Below, in pieces: positions 35,417-47,875 of a stretch of DNA of 64,000 bases. How positions within the stretch are numbered: the stretch's first letter is position 1; every line of letters starts with the position of its first letter. Source of the DNA: Piper betle (Eukaryota; Streptophyta; Magnoliopsida; Piperales; Piperaceae); contig JAURVB010012440.1 of the NCBI GenBank assembly GCA_033002965.1, positions 1 through 64,000 on the forward strand, given 5' to 3'. The notes under the pieces are model-generated. The model was not told the origin of the DNA and ran no database searches. It saw only the letters and a list, made by a program, of their open reading frames with translations. A program made the translations under genes and the position numbers.

Positions 35417-36652
35417 CTTCTACCAAAAAGCTATCCATTATTAGAGTATTTTATATTAAAATGTAAGTAAGAGTTCTCTTCCAAATAATGATGTCAATCA
35501 GGGCTACGCTTTCTTACATGTATTAACTTTGTAGTTGACGCCTGTCTTGGACATTTTTTAAAACAATATCCTCGGTCGTTGAGGTGGTTTACGCTTTGTG
35601 GCAGCCTTTCTAAACTTCTCAATGACCACCCACGTTAGGTGCACGGAAAGCGAGGTTGCCATGGGTAGAGTTGCAAAAGATCGAGGTGGGTACCCACCCA
35701 ACCCGAAAATGCTAAATTTAGATCTAATCTATACAAAGGTAAGGTATAATAATTAGTCATTACTACCCATTTTATACCAGGCCAAATATATCACCCTGAA
35801 TCCCGTTCACCCAAAATTAATCCGAAAGAAAATATAATTGAGTTTTAAATTATTATTTCAAAAATAACAAAATTTTCAAAATTATATCAGATATAACCAG
35901 ATCTTCAATTTTCATTTCCTTGATAACTAATTTATATATTTTAATCATATTTAAATTATAATTTTTACTTTATTGACATAAATGTCATTAATTTGATTTC
36001 AAATATTCTTAGATAAATTTTCTTGCATTTCATATGATGAATTATATTAATTTTTTTAAAAAAATATTTTATTAAAATTAAAATATATAAGATAAAACAA
36101 AAGTTATAATTTATAATATGACAATTTTAAATTCAAATTTCAAACACCTAAATTTTATTTATTTTATTTTATTTTTCACATTTTAATGGTCCAAAAGTCA
36201 AAATAAAAAAATTTACTTGTGGCTTTTACCTCATCGATAATATAATTTTAGAGTATATTTATTATTTTTAAGTCAATCTTTTTCTTTTTATATAGGAAGT
36301 TATAGTAAATAATATAAGTTTTATTTATTACATATTTTATCTTAATAAAAATGAGTTTTTATGGCTATTTTTTATCGTTGAATGAAAAATAATGAGATTT
36401 GGTTATGATTGATATGATCGTTTTTAAAAACAATTATATCTTATATAATTTTGAAAATTTGGTTATTTTTTAAAGAATAATTTAAAACTTTGATATTTTC
36501 CCTAATATGAAAAACTCGAATGAGAAACAGATCGAAACAACCATCTCAACATCTCAATAAAGGAACACACTACTAAATATACAACCAACACTCAACGATA
36601 AAAGATGAATAAGTGTGTGTAATAGCTTAATAAGTAGTTACGTGTAATAACA
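35417..36652. other. Intergenic region with AT-rich dispersed repeat, copy 2
   Basis: Bases 35870-36490 resemble 18480-19120 in the same orientation. No gene is visible. The last five bases, taaca (36648-36652), are the target duplication of the next element. Confidence 0.5.
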
Positions 36653-36998
36653 TGTTCGGGCACGGGTTCGTCCGCTGGTGCGGGTTAGAGTATTCCCACG
36701 TCGGGTTGGAAGGGTTCGGTGGGACCGAGGCACCCTTGCCGCGCAAAGAGACAGCGGGATGAGACCAAAAGAGTCACAAGTATTCAATAACACTTAGACA
36801 ATTCTTATGCACTCGGTGGGATGGCCATTTCGACACACACACACGACAGGACTTCCCCAGCACTCGGCACGCAGGCTCGAGGCTGCTGGAATAGAACTGG
36901 ATGGTTCGGTCACAGGTGGACAACGCTGCACCGACAGCTTACCGGGTGTGCCCAGCACTTGGCCCCGACCAAGGCTGGTTGCAGCCACACACCGGCAA

Positions 36999-39900
36999 TG
37001 TAAAACCCCGCAACTCGAGTCAGGGTTTTATAACCGTTAGCCGGTCGGTTTGATCGGGACTCGAGTCGGTTCAGCTTTCAGAACGCGTGTGCGGGGCCGA
37101 GCCGGCCGTGTGCACATGCTATGAGGGTTCATGTATACCCAAGTATCGATGATAGCGTCAGATACGCATCAGCAGACTGAGTTATCAGTAGATATGAGAG
37201 TATACAATTGAGATGTTATTTTATTTTATTTTTTTTATTGTGACCGTAGAATTAGTATAGGCCGAATAACGCATTAGGACGCGTTAGAAGGTATTCGGGT
37301 GGGTTATTAGTTGTACGGCATGTCATTTGGGTGTTGTGATATTTTGTTTGATTTTATGGGATTTTTCCCAATTTTTCTAGATTTTTCTAGGATTTATTCC
37401 GAGTCGGTTATCATTCTTGACTCGAGCCGGTGTCGAGTCAAGTTTTATTTACAACCTTGCCATCACCTATACCCCTCATCTTCCTCCCCAAACCCCATCC
37501 CGTGTTGTTGCCGCCGCCGCCCTTGAGGTCGTGCCACCGTCGTGGACGCCGGACCGCCACCGATCGACGCCGCCCAGCCCGGCCGTGCCGTCGCCTCGCC
37601 GCCTCGACCACGCCCGGCCACCGTCAGCTGCCGCGACTGCCGGAAATCGCCCTCGACTTCTCCTCTGTCCCGACGTGATTTCTCCGCCGCCTGCACCGGA
37701 CCGCCGCCGCCGTGACGTCGGAGCTCCTCCCCTCGACCTCCCTACCTTTCCCCTCTGATTTGCGCCGCCGTCGAGGGTCGGCTGTGGGTCTGATCGGAGC
37801 GGCCGACCGCCCCGACCGCACTCGACGCCGCCGTTGGCGGCCATCGCTGCCGCGGCTGTCCTTCTCGTCACCGCCATTGGATTCAGCTCACCGAGGCGGT
37901 GCTAACCCCTACCCCCGATTGCCTCGCCGGAGCAGTCACCGGAAAACCATCGGAGCTGCCGGAAACCGCCGGCATAGTCGCCGGAAAATCGCCGCCTTCG
38001 TCCGTCGGCACCGATTTCAGCGCCGATCGCGAGGTGGTTCTTCCTTCTTATTTTTTAGAATAATTACATACTTATTGTGGTCATAGTAGCATATTAGAAT
38101 TAATTTTATTAACTTCATGCTTATAGTTTAATTAATCATGATTATGATAAACATATGATGATTAGGGTAAATTGTGTTGGATGATGTGAATGCTTAGTAA
38201 TGAAATTGTTAGTAAACCATTGAGTAGTTAATGAAATGCTTGTTAACTAGTTAATTCATGAATATGTATGAATTAGGTTTTGCATGCTAACATTAAGCTA
38301 AACAGATTAAATTGATTAAACCATTGTCACCTAATTAGAATAGGTATGCTTTGAAATTGGAATTAAAATTGCTAGGTAATAAGTAATATATGAAATGATA
38401 AAATTATTAACTTGCTTGACAATTAGAGATGTAGGGAAATTGTCGAAATAATTGTCATGTTTGATTAGATGATTGTAGGCATGTGGATATATTAGTTATA
38501 TAGGTGTGCATCATATATGTACGGGCGTTAGTAATTAGTTATGTTCATGTAGGTTCGTTGCAGGAGCTCGCCGTCTAGGCACGAGACTGCGCTTGGAGCT
38601 TCTGACAGGTCCGTTAGGACACGCTTCTCAGGTTTTATCGCTCTATTCTATCGATGATTTGATTTATTGATTGTAGGACGTGTCAGGTGGATGATTTATT
38701 GGACCCCACCTAACACGGGTCACCTAGTCGTTTGTTTTTGGAATTAATAACCCTCGAGGATGAGATCCCTCGAGTTTGTTTTCGAAAATAAGATCCACCT
38801 CAAGTTGCCTTCGGGCCTATTATAATAAATCCCGACCCAGCCCTATAAATAGTTTTATCGAGTTTTCAGTGAGACAAGAGAAGATGAGTTGACTGCACGT
38901 ACCATGAGCGGATGCCGTGCCAGTCATAGCGGGCTCTGGATTAGTGCCAGCGGACTGTTCCATCCCGAGGGATCCTGACAACTCCGCGTTTGAGTTCCTC
39001 ACACCCGGAGGACGTGGAGGTTTACGGGTACTGTCTAGTACAGCGCATGTCCGGACTTGTGGTTCAAAGGGTACTAAAGGCGACTGCCTGAGAGTACTCG
39101 GTCTACGTGCTCAAGACCAGGAGTATTATGGAGGTTCGGAGAGGGCTTAGGATAAGAGTTTTATGCAGAGTACTGAAAAAGAAGTGCCGTGAGCGGCATA
39201 GTACCAGATAGATCGGGATGCTGTCGAGTCAGCTGCTCGACGGCTCCTCTATAGTTGCCCTTATGAGAGAGTTCTTGAGGAAGATATATATATATATGGA
39301 TGTTTGCTTTCCATGAGGGTTTACTCTCATGTTCAGTTTGATATTAGCTATTTCCGGACCAGTGACAACCGTTGCTGACGTTTTCTTACTATATATGTAG
39401 GTGAGGAAGAGGATTGGAGTATGCCGGCCTTGACGAAGGACTAGCGGTTGCATTGCACACACATGCCTGATGCCGCGTCGACTTTTGTGTAAGATATGAT
39501 GTGACTGCATGATAATTGTGTATGTATATAAGTGTGCAGATATATATATAGATATATGCATGCGTTTGTGAGGCTTGTATGCCTTGTTTTGGAAATGTTT
39601 GGGATGTTTTGAAGGAAACTCTAATGATGTGTCATGTTGAAATGAAAAAGAACCAAATGAGCTGAGTATGAGATTGCAGGTGCGCGAGACGCCAAGTAAG
39701 AATGTGTGGAGGTTTTAAAACCTTAGTGTAATGCAAATTAGTGTTTTATGTATATTATATTGTACCGCGTTTTTAACAGGTTGTCCCCTTATTGCACTTT
39801 TAGGGGAGACTCTGTCCGTTTTATCCCAGGTTTTCTTTTGAATTTTGTTGCTATTTTAATTAATTTGTGTGTGATTATTACCATGATATTCACGTAGTAT

Positions 39901-40090
39901 CCTGTTAGGGTTTTGCATCTCATTCATATACTGGTTGCGCACTTGCGGCATATTCCATCTTGAGACGTCGAGAGGGGTATGTTGTAGCCGATTAGGTCTT
40001 AGGTCAGCCAACTTAATCGGTTTACGAGTAGTTCGATCCGTTGTAACAATTCTGGTCCGGGTTGAGAGTAAACCGGATTGGGGTGTTACA
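36999..40090 (+). mobile_element. 3.09-kb solo LTR of the giant-LTR family, nested
   Basis: It begins TGTAAAACCCCG and ends GGGGTGTTACA, with the perfect target duplication GGCAA at 36994-36998 and 40091-40095. Removing it restores the flanking LTR exactly as seen in the intact copy at 42229-42240. A GC- and CpG-rich block (about 37450-38040) carries overlapping ORFs of 65-133 codons without domains. A TATA box, ctataaatag, is at 38843-38852. It shares its layout with 3793-6430 and, inverted, with 62042-64000. Absence of an interior marks it as a solo LTR. Confidence 0.92.
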
Positions 40091-40724
40091 GGCAATCCCC
40101 TTACCCGACACTACCTCACATCTCCACGCAGGGAGGCACTCACCCACACTTGATCACTTTTGATCTGATTTTGTTTTCCCTCTTCACCACCAAATGAAGG
40201 TCCCTATTTATAGACTTTGGCTTGGACAATTAAGGCATGACCCAATGCTTGATCCTGGACGTTTATCAACACATCAACGAACCAGATTTCACCAAACACG
40301 TCACCAACAAAGATGAGTCCAGATCTGCCCTTGACCTTTGAGTTATTTCATCAATGGACCAAAGTAGCCCTGTGACGTCATCCCAAACTCTTGGAGTTCC
40401 AATACCCCTGGTGCACCTAGCCCATGTCCCGATCCAACAACTCAGCAGCTCCAGAACACAACGCAGGCTCCCAACTCACTTGGATCCCGATGCCTTTCTT
40501 CCGAATAAATCTCACGTATCTCATTTCTATTAAATTAGGCATAACCACGGGTTCAACCACGACTGGCTGGGTTAACCGTCATGATTGAGCCGAGGGGTGC
40601 GGTGAAAATTTTGGACGAACATCAGCCCCCTTGCCGATTTTTCGCAATCTGAGAAAGAAGAATCGGCAAAACATTTTTATTCATTTTTCATTCTTTTTTT
40701 TTATTTTTTATTTTTTTTTATAAT

Positions 40725-41849
40725 TTAGCCTAAGGTGACTCCTCGTGGGTTATAGTGTGGCCATTGACCATCATTTTGATCTTGAGGAGTGACTCTCTCA
40801 CTCGACACTCGTGGCCTCCAAATCCAAATTTCTTTTTGTGGATTTTTCCTTAGGGCATCAAACTTCTTCTGCCCATAGTATGGAGGTGACCTTGATCTTT
40901 TATGATGCCTCCTACTATTTGTTGAGTTGTTGGCTACTTCTCTTTTAAACCTTCTAGCAGCAGTGATTTTGACTGGAGCCCCCAACTTCTTGTCCCATGT
41001 CTGGTTGGATTGCGATCTTGACATCTTTGGTGACACGAAGAAGTGGAGACGAGATGTTGATTCATGACTTGTGTTGAAATCCTCTTGTTCTTTGATTATA
41101 TTTACCAAGTCTTCATCATTGGCGATTTTCATCCAACTTGGTTTGGACAATGAAGTAGATGTTTGGTGGATGGACTCAGTACTTGAAATCAAAGAAAAAT
41201 TTTTAATTTCATGAGGGATGTTGGCTTGATCCCTCAATGTAGTAGTAGATGTTTCGGTAGCTGGGAATGAGGTTGATCCAATTGGGTTTGTGGAGGTTGA
41301 AAACATCTTTCTAGCCTCCAGGGGTTGGTCCATTGTTGGACATTGGGTGGGAAGGTCGTCTTCTCTTTTCGACGAGCTCCCGGTTGCAGCACTAGCCCTT
41401 TGCATTTGGGCGAGCACTTGTCGCATCATATCCTCAATCCGTTGCATCCGCTCTTCACTTCGGCGGAATCTCTCTTCAATTGCTTCATTTTGCACTTGTC
41501 CTCCACTTAGCTGATTTGATTGCGTCAAAAGTATTTGTCCGACTTGTGATGCTTGGTTCATCTCCTCATTGCTTTTTGGACTTTGGCTATTTTCTTCCCG
41601 TCTCATCATGCTTCTACTTGGAGTAGTTCCTCCTTCATTTCCTTCATTCAACACTGCTTCCAGCTGTTGAATTCTTTCTCGCACATTTCCCGCAATGTGC
41701 TGGCTTGCTTCCATGTTTACTTCCAATTCTCTTTGCCTTCCTTGAGTTGATGTGGATGGGTCATCTTCATTAGCGCGTTCCTTTGGCGTGTCGCATTCCT
41801 TGTTTCCGGCGCCATTTTCTTTTATCCACACTATCTCTTCAAACCGCAC
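40725..41849 (-). CDS. Single ORF of the non-autonomous retrotransposon, coiled-coil protein
   Basis: This is an intact 374-codon ORF starting 16 bases after the primer-binding site, so it would be the first reading frame of the element's RNA. Residues about 120-152 (EERFRRSEERMQRIEDMMRQ and following) look like a heptad coiled coil. The region around 315-325 is basic (SRRHHKRSRSPP), and the middle is Ser/Thr-rich. There is no CCHC knuckle, protease, RT or integrase motif. A gag-like or extra ORF of a Tat-type element is possible but I cannot assign it. Its intactness agrees with the youth of the LTRs. I infer that mobility depends on proteins from an autonomous relative. Confidence 0.7.
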   Translation of the reverse strand: MRFEEIVWIKENGAGNKECDTPKERANEDDPSTSTQGRQRELEVNMEASQHIAGNVRERIQQLEAVLNEGNEGGTTPSRSMMRREENSQSPKSNEEMNQASQVGQILLTQSNQLSGGQVQNEAIEERFRRSEERMQRIEDMMRQVLAQMQRASAATGSSSKREDDLPTQCPTMDQPLEARKMFSTSTNPIGSTSFPATETSTTTLRDQANIPHEIKNFSLISSTESIHQTSTSLSKPSWMKIANDEDLVNIIKEQEDFNTSHESTSRLHFFVSPKMSRSQSNQTWDKKLGAPVKITAARRFKREVANNSTNSRRHHKRSRSPPYYGQKKFDALRKNPQKEIWIWRPRVSSERVTPQDQNDGQWPHYNPRGVTLG

Positions 41850-42762
41850 TGCTACCTCTTGACGGTCCCCAGTAGAGTCGCCAATTTATGTTCGGGCGCG
41901 GGTTCGTCCGCTGGTGCGGGTTAGAGTGTTCCCGCGTCGGGTTGGAAGGGTTCGGTGGGACCGAGGCACCCTTGCCGCGCAAAGAGACAGCGGGATGAGA
42001 CCAAAGAGTCACAAGTATTCAATAACACTTAGACAATTCTTATGCACTCGGTGGGATGGCCATTTCGACACACACACACGACAGGACTTCCCCAGCACTC
42101 GGCACGCAGGCTCGAGGCTGCTGGAATAGAACTGGATGGTTCGGTCACAGGTGGACAACGCTGCACCGACAGCTTACCGGGTGTGCCCAGCACTTGGCCC
42201 CGACCAAGGCTAGTTGCAGCCACACACCGGCAATCCCCTTACCCGACACTAACTCACATCTCCACGCAGGGAGGCACTCACCCACACTTGATCACTTTTG
42301 ATCTGATTTTGTTTTTTCCCTCACCACCAAATGAAGGTCCCTATTTATAGACTTTGGCTTGGACAATTAAGGCATGACCCAATGCTTGATCCTGGACGTT
42401 TATCAACACATCAACGAACCAGATTTCACCAAACACGTCACCAACAAAGATGAGTCCAGATCTGCCCTTGACCTTTGAGTTATTCATCAATGGACCAAAG
42501 TAGCCCTGTGACGTCATCCCAAACTCCTGGAGTTCCAATACCCCTGGTGCACCTAGCCCATGTCCCAATCCAACAACTCAGCAGCTCCAAAACACAACGC
42601 AGGCTCCCAACTCACTTGGATCCCGATGCCTTTCTTCCGAATAAATCTCACGTATCTCATTTCTATTAAATTAGGCATAACCACGGGTTCAACCACGACT
42701 GGCTGGGTTAACCGTCATGATTGAGCCGAGGGGTGCGGTGAAAATTTTGGACGAACATAACA

Positions 42763-43150
42763 TGATACGTAAACACTCAACACGTAATAATAATCAAAAT
42801 GTAAATAAATAAAATACAAGAATAAATACATCAAACTAACTATGCAATTTGAAGTCTAAGTGTGTGACAATACGCAAAATAAATATATATCAACACGCAT
42901 CAAATATAGATAAAAGCACAAACGAAAATAACAATGTGTTGAATATAAATGTATGTAGAAAGTATATGCTATTGTACCAAAACTGACCTAATATGCATGA
43001 ATGCAAGACGTATATATATAATAGTAAAAACGTGAGCAACAGAGTTTCACTAGCTTGGAAAAAAACTAATACAAGTAAATGGAAGTTGATTTTATGAAAA
43101 AGGAAAATCAATGTATATATCTCTAGGGAAACTCAAAGGTAAAATAGGAT
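42763..43150 (-). repeat. Giant-LTR family fragment flanking the young element
   Basis: The part from about 43005 (cgtatatatataatagtaaa) to 43140 follows the same order as 32530-32670 and 62610-62740 (aaaacgt, agcttgg, ggaaactcaaagg), so an inverted LTR fragment lies here. The young element apparently inserted into it, since 36540-36647 has similar composition. Confidence 0.5.
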
Positions 43151-44954
43151 GCGTGCAAATATGCCAACTCAAAATATCGTCTCATTTTAGATAATTTAGA
43201 TTTTCTATTTTTACTTGAATTAATAATTGGGTAAAATTATAATTTAATTTATTTTTATAAATATAAAATAAATAATATTATTATAAAATAATTAGAGGAT
43301 ACATAGTAACATCACATTAAAAATCATGGGTTTATATATAAATTTATTAATTTAATAATATTTTATTATCATTATTAGATAATTTTAATAACATTAAGAT
43401 ACTAAAGATAAATATGTAAAATGGTAGAGATACGTAATAAAAATACTACAAAATCTGAAATTAATAAATCATTAATTAGGTAAAAAATAATTCGTGATCT
43501 TAATACAGAAATAAAATTAAAAATTAGAAAATATTTTCAAAATATATGACATTATTTAATTATGATACACTAAAAGAAAATTCACCTGTATTTACCCTAT
43601 GTTTTTTATGGTCATATATCCTTTATTAATTAACCTAAATTTTCACATGAAATTATTATTATATAGTTTTACTCGTTCGTATTAGAAAAGTTAGTCATGT
43701 ATCTTTCATTGTCATGTGCCTCCTATTAAATTTGTTAATTTTTTATATATATTTATTGTTATTTTATAGTTTCACCCTTTTTTATTAGGAATATATATAT
43801 ATATATAGTAGTGGGCCATATTACTTTACCTTTAACAATTTTTAAAGTAAAGAAAAATTATTACGAAAATATAATATGTCTAAAGACCGCTTAAATTTTT
43901 ATTATTAAGTAAATAGATAGATAGATATACTCCTAACTTACCCGCATGATGTGATGGCAGATGATTTACCTGATCACTCAAATATGTAAAAATATATTTA
44001 ATTACCTATTTTTGTAGTTTTATAATTTGAACGTACTTTTTCGAAAATTTTCTCATAAGTCCCATTTGTGTGGCTATCCTAGCAGCAAAATTTCCTTTCA
44101 TCGTTTCGGATAAGACCTGCGGTAGAGGTCGATTTTTTCTACATAAAAAAAGAGTGGGTAGTGGTCGGAGCTAGAAGAAAGCATTGTGCGCTTTTATTTA
44201 ATAAAAATAATTAGTCCAGATTTAAGCGGTTTATATTATCGAGACTCTAATTTTATAAATATTTTTTTATTAAATAATAGAATAAAATATTATGACACGG
44301 TATCTTAATAACAGACATTCATTTCTGAGATAAATTGAATTCATTACTTCTGTTGGGCATTTAAGGATTGCCCAAAACCCACTTTACATTGTGAGGAAGA
44401 CAACATTTAGTCCATCACAAATTACAAATCGCTTTTAGTGAGGAAGTCCAAAACAAAAATTCTTTTAATATTGCTTTTTAACTAATGTGGTCAATGGGTA
44501 ACTTAAGTGCCTATTTTTTCCAAAACCTCAACCAATAAAAAGTGAAGAAAACCATGTGTATTTGACTACTAGTTAGAAGAAGGAGAAAAGAACATGTACG
44601 ACTCTTTCCCTTCGCTTTCATGGAAAAATCTCTCTTTTTTTCCAAGAAAATCTTTCTTAGTGATTTTGCAACTCGGATCGTCCGTAGTCTGCGGCCAACT
44701 TTTTAAATGAGAAGTCCAGAAAAAGGATAAAAAACTTTTAGACAGATACAGCTTTATGTCACATCTGGGCTACAAAAATATCTCCATGTCAATGCTTATT
44801 TGCAAATAACCTTCAGACCAGGGTATAGAACTTTTTGGACGAAACTATCCGATTTAGCATGTTGGTCTAATATTTCAACCCAAACAAATTGTGGCTATCC
44901 AAACTAACCCACCCCATCTATCACAAGTTGGTCTCATACATGGTTGCATAATTC
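43151..44954. other. AT-rich intergenic region
   Basis: No gene. A short AT microsatellite lies near 43790-43806. No repeat boundaries are visible. Confidence 0.45.
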
Positions 44955-46335
44955 AGAATCGAAATCGGAATCGATTTTTTAGGGAGTCAGAATAGGAATC
45001 GAAATTAGTCTAAATCGGCTAGAAATCGGTTTAGTTGAATCGGTCTAAATTAGTCATATACAAAAATTAACATAAATACCTGAAATACATAACTATATAA
45101 TTTTTAAATATAAATACACAAATTTATAATTTAATACAAGTATAAAAGAGCATCACAATTTATCATCACAATACCTCAATGTCATAAGTATAAAATTTGA
45201 TATATCATCATTTGTACTCTATCAAATAATAACAACAAGATATTAATATAAGTCCAAAAAATGAATATTTAGCACAATTTTACGTAGCGATTATTACTAA
45301 ATCATCTAATTTATCATCTGAATCATCTTCGAAGTCTGAATCATTATCACCAATAGGAAGAGTAGAGCTATCATCTACATTAACACGAGACCCATGCGTA
45401 AAAGGAGGCATATAACTCTCATTCGTATGAAGTCCCTCAAGTTCACGAGGCAAAGACAATTTGACATACGAATTTACACATCACATAGCAATTTGTAAAA
45501 AAATTTGACCTACAAATTTGCACAGCACATACATATTTGCATAACACATATCATAAAATTTGACATATAAATTTGATCATGAATCCCAAATAAGCAATGA
45601 AAAAATTTGTGAAGCCTAGCCAACAATTTGCACATCCGGTTGGAGCTGAGGTGAATTCGTTCCAACTTTGTGAAGCACAGCCAAAAATTTTGTGAAGCAT
45701 AACCAATAATTTGCAGATGTAATTTAAAAATCCAACTTTACACGAATCGGTCGGAGCTAAGGTTGGAGGCCTGGTCGGCGGCGAGTCTCGCTGCCACTGC
45801 ACTGTCGGCAGGCCACACGTCAAAGGCGAGGTTACGAGGGCAGAGGTGAGGTCGGCAGCCTGGTCGAAGGCCCAGTTGGCGGCAATTTGTGCAACAGTGC
45901 TCTCGCATTCACAGGGCCAAATCGGTCCGGCCACATGTCAATGGCGCCGTTGCGAGTGCAGAGGCGAGGTCAGCAGCCCGATCGCAGTTGAGGCCGGAGC
46001 CGGGGTGGCATGGCGGATGGCAGAAACACGGCGTCAGAGGGTAGAAGCGCAGCGACGGAGTGGGGAGCAGGTTAATGTTAGGTTTTTAAAATCAAAATTC
46101 TAATTTTACCTATACTTAAATAATTTAATAAATATCATACCTAGGGTATTTTAATAATTTATCTAAAAAACTAATTCTTCCTAATTTACCCCAATTCCGA
46201 ATCGGAGTTAACTCGGTGGAAATCGGAATAAATCGGCCGAGTTGGGTGCCGATTTGGCTCCAAAATCAGATCAGCATATTGCCGATCCGATTCAAATCGG
46301 CTGATTCCACTCGGAATCGGCCGATTTGTGTATTA
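44955..46335. mobile_element. Candidate transposon remnant with AATCGG-rich ends
   Basis: The left end (gaatcgaaatcggaatcgat at about 44956) and right end (aatcggctgattccactcgg and following, to about 46330) are rich in inverted AATCGG/CCGATT words. The interior has a GC-rich part and an open frame of 66 codons on the minus strand. I could not define terminal inverted repeats or a target duplication. A similar arrangement lies at 51265-52010. Confidence 0.4.
45280..45480 (-). pseudogene. C-terminal remnant of an acidic protein ORF
   Basis: A 66-codon open stretch without an initiating Met reads KLSLPRELEGLHTNESYMPP, then a run rich in Asp and Ser (DNDSDFEDDSDDKLDD), and stops at TAA 45280-45282. 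The acidic tail and natural stop suggest the 3' end of a former gene, perhaps a DNA-transposon protein. I do not recognise the family. Confidence 0.35.
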
Positions 46336-47875
46336 ATGGTCTCATATTACTTTTTAAAACTTTTAAAAACAATTAAGTAAAAAGCTCAAGCACGTCGCAA
46401 AAAACGAAGAGAACTACTGTATTGGCATTTGGCTGCCGCTGGAAGTATTATGTATGATGACTCTCTCTACGCCCTGTCGGAGAACTTCGTTTTATGCGCA
46501 TGCATCTACGTCGACTTGTCTCGTAACCCAGTGTTCCGCCGTCCGCCATCCAAAGACACAGAGATTTGCGACCTTTTCACGACTGAGGGCCCTAAAATTA
46601 GCGTTTCTCCACATCAAACTTATTTGTAATTAAATTTCAGATGAGGGCAAGATGAGGGCATTTTGGAACTTTGAGGGCAAAGCAACTACGGTGCTAATCG
46701 AGCATGCCAGCCAGCTCACAAGTATTTATCATTCGGCTTAGTTTGAATCGACCTAAAACACGACCTTTAAATGTTAGAATTCAAACTCGACTAGAACTTA
46801 AATCCTATGTTTGAGAAAAATAGTGTTCAACTCGACTCGACTCGATTATAATTTGAACTCGAATCATAATTCAACTCGATAAAATAATATAATAATATAT
46901 ATAATATTACTTGTCTACTCAAAATATATTTAAAATCATAAATAAATGTCATTACTAACTACGTACTAAATAATGGTAACAGTGGGGGTGTTTTATTTTT
47001 ATTTTTTTATCAAATTTAGATTGTCTTTGTAATCGAAGAATCTAGATTAAAATTTGAGATAAAAATATTATTTACCCCTAACTAAGATAGTCTTTATATA
47101 TATGCTAATAAATTTAATTGTAACTAATTATATTTATTTATATGCAACGTAATAATAAAATAGTGAAATAGCTTAGTGAGAGGAAGTCGTAGATTCAATC
47201 CATGCTGATTGTATTTTGTTAAACGAGATACTTTTAACTTTATAATCAAGACAGATTCGAGACCCCTCGATTCAATATGTTGGCTTAATATTTCGACCCC
47301 CAAAAAAACAACTGGTTATTTTGTGCATGCCAGTTACAAACGCATGTGAGAACATACGTCCTCGTAACCGTTGATCAAGATCATCAACGGTCATAATAAT
47401 CCACATCATTAACTAAAACAGGTAGGTAATTTTTTTAAAAAAAGCCAAAGTAGATAGATCCCCTCTCACTGGCGGTGCCCTCATCATCGCCGGTATCACC
47501 CGTCGCTGGCGCCTGCAATTTTGTGATCGATCCGGAAGAAGATATGAAGTTCATCGACATTATTACTTTACATTTTTTTACCGTTCCTTTGCTCCTCCAA
47601 AGCAGAGAAGCTCAACCTCATCGTCAACTCTAACCTAATCATGTTAAGAAGCTAATGTAAAACAATTCCACCACATCATCAAAGCCCAGGGGAGTCCGGT
47701 TCAGGGGACTCCGTCCCCATTGCTGGGGCGATCGTCAAGGACTATGTACCCAAATCACTAATCAACTGTCGTGCAATTCTCTGCAATCGGGAGATGATCG
47801 ATTAAGGGCTTGCTATTGAGGACAAGGTGTCGCCACGGCTGAAGCCAATTAAAAACTACATTGAAGACATGTAGT
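46336..47875. other. Intergenic region with Gln/Arg-poor short ORFs and CTCGACTCGA words
   Basis: No supported gene. Bases 46730-46890 resemble 47890-48080 (ttcaaactcgacta, caactcgactcgactcga), two copies of a dispersed repeat end. A piece around 47720-47875 reads in one frame as KDYVPKSLINCRAILCNREM, then a stop, then GLAIEDKVSPRLKPIKNYIE; it looks like a captured host-gene fragment but I cannot name it. Confidence 0.4.

Larger units (their letters stand above)
36653..42757 (-). mobile_element. Young non-autonomous LTR retrotransposon, Tat/Ogre-like primer site
   Basis: LTRs run TGTTCGGGC ... GACGAACA on the plus strand, with the perfect 5-bp duplication TAACA at 36648-36652 and 42758-42762. 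The right LTR is 41889-42757 (869 bp). The left LTR is 36653-36998 plus 40096-40621, split by a later insertion. The interior is only 1267 bp (40622-41888). Orientation is minus: the primer-binding site TGGCGACTCTACTGGGGA is at 41866-41883 and the polypurine tract GGCAAGGGGGCTGA at 40622-40635. A TATA box ctataaatag lies at 42341-42350 in the LTR. The LTR copies differ at roughly a dozen positions, about 98.5 percent identity by eye. There is no protease, RT or integrase. From memory the primer site resembles the tRNA-Arg type of Tat/Ogre elements. Confidence 0.92.

Noticed and set aside
36794..37040. 64-77-codon ORFs repeated identically at 42029-42350
   Set aside because: Identical because they lie in the two LTRs of one element; not duplicated genes.
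37417..38086. ORFs of up to 133 codons, Arg/Pro/Ala-rich
   Set aside because: They overlap in several frames inside a solo LTR with defined ends and target duplication; low-complexity translation of CpG-rich DNA.
45551..46103. ORFs of 127 and 85 codons
   Set aside because: Opposite strands, low complexity, inside a repeat; no domain.
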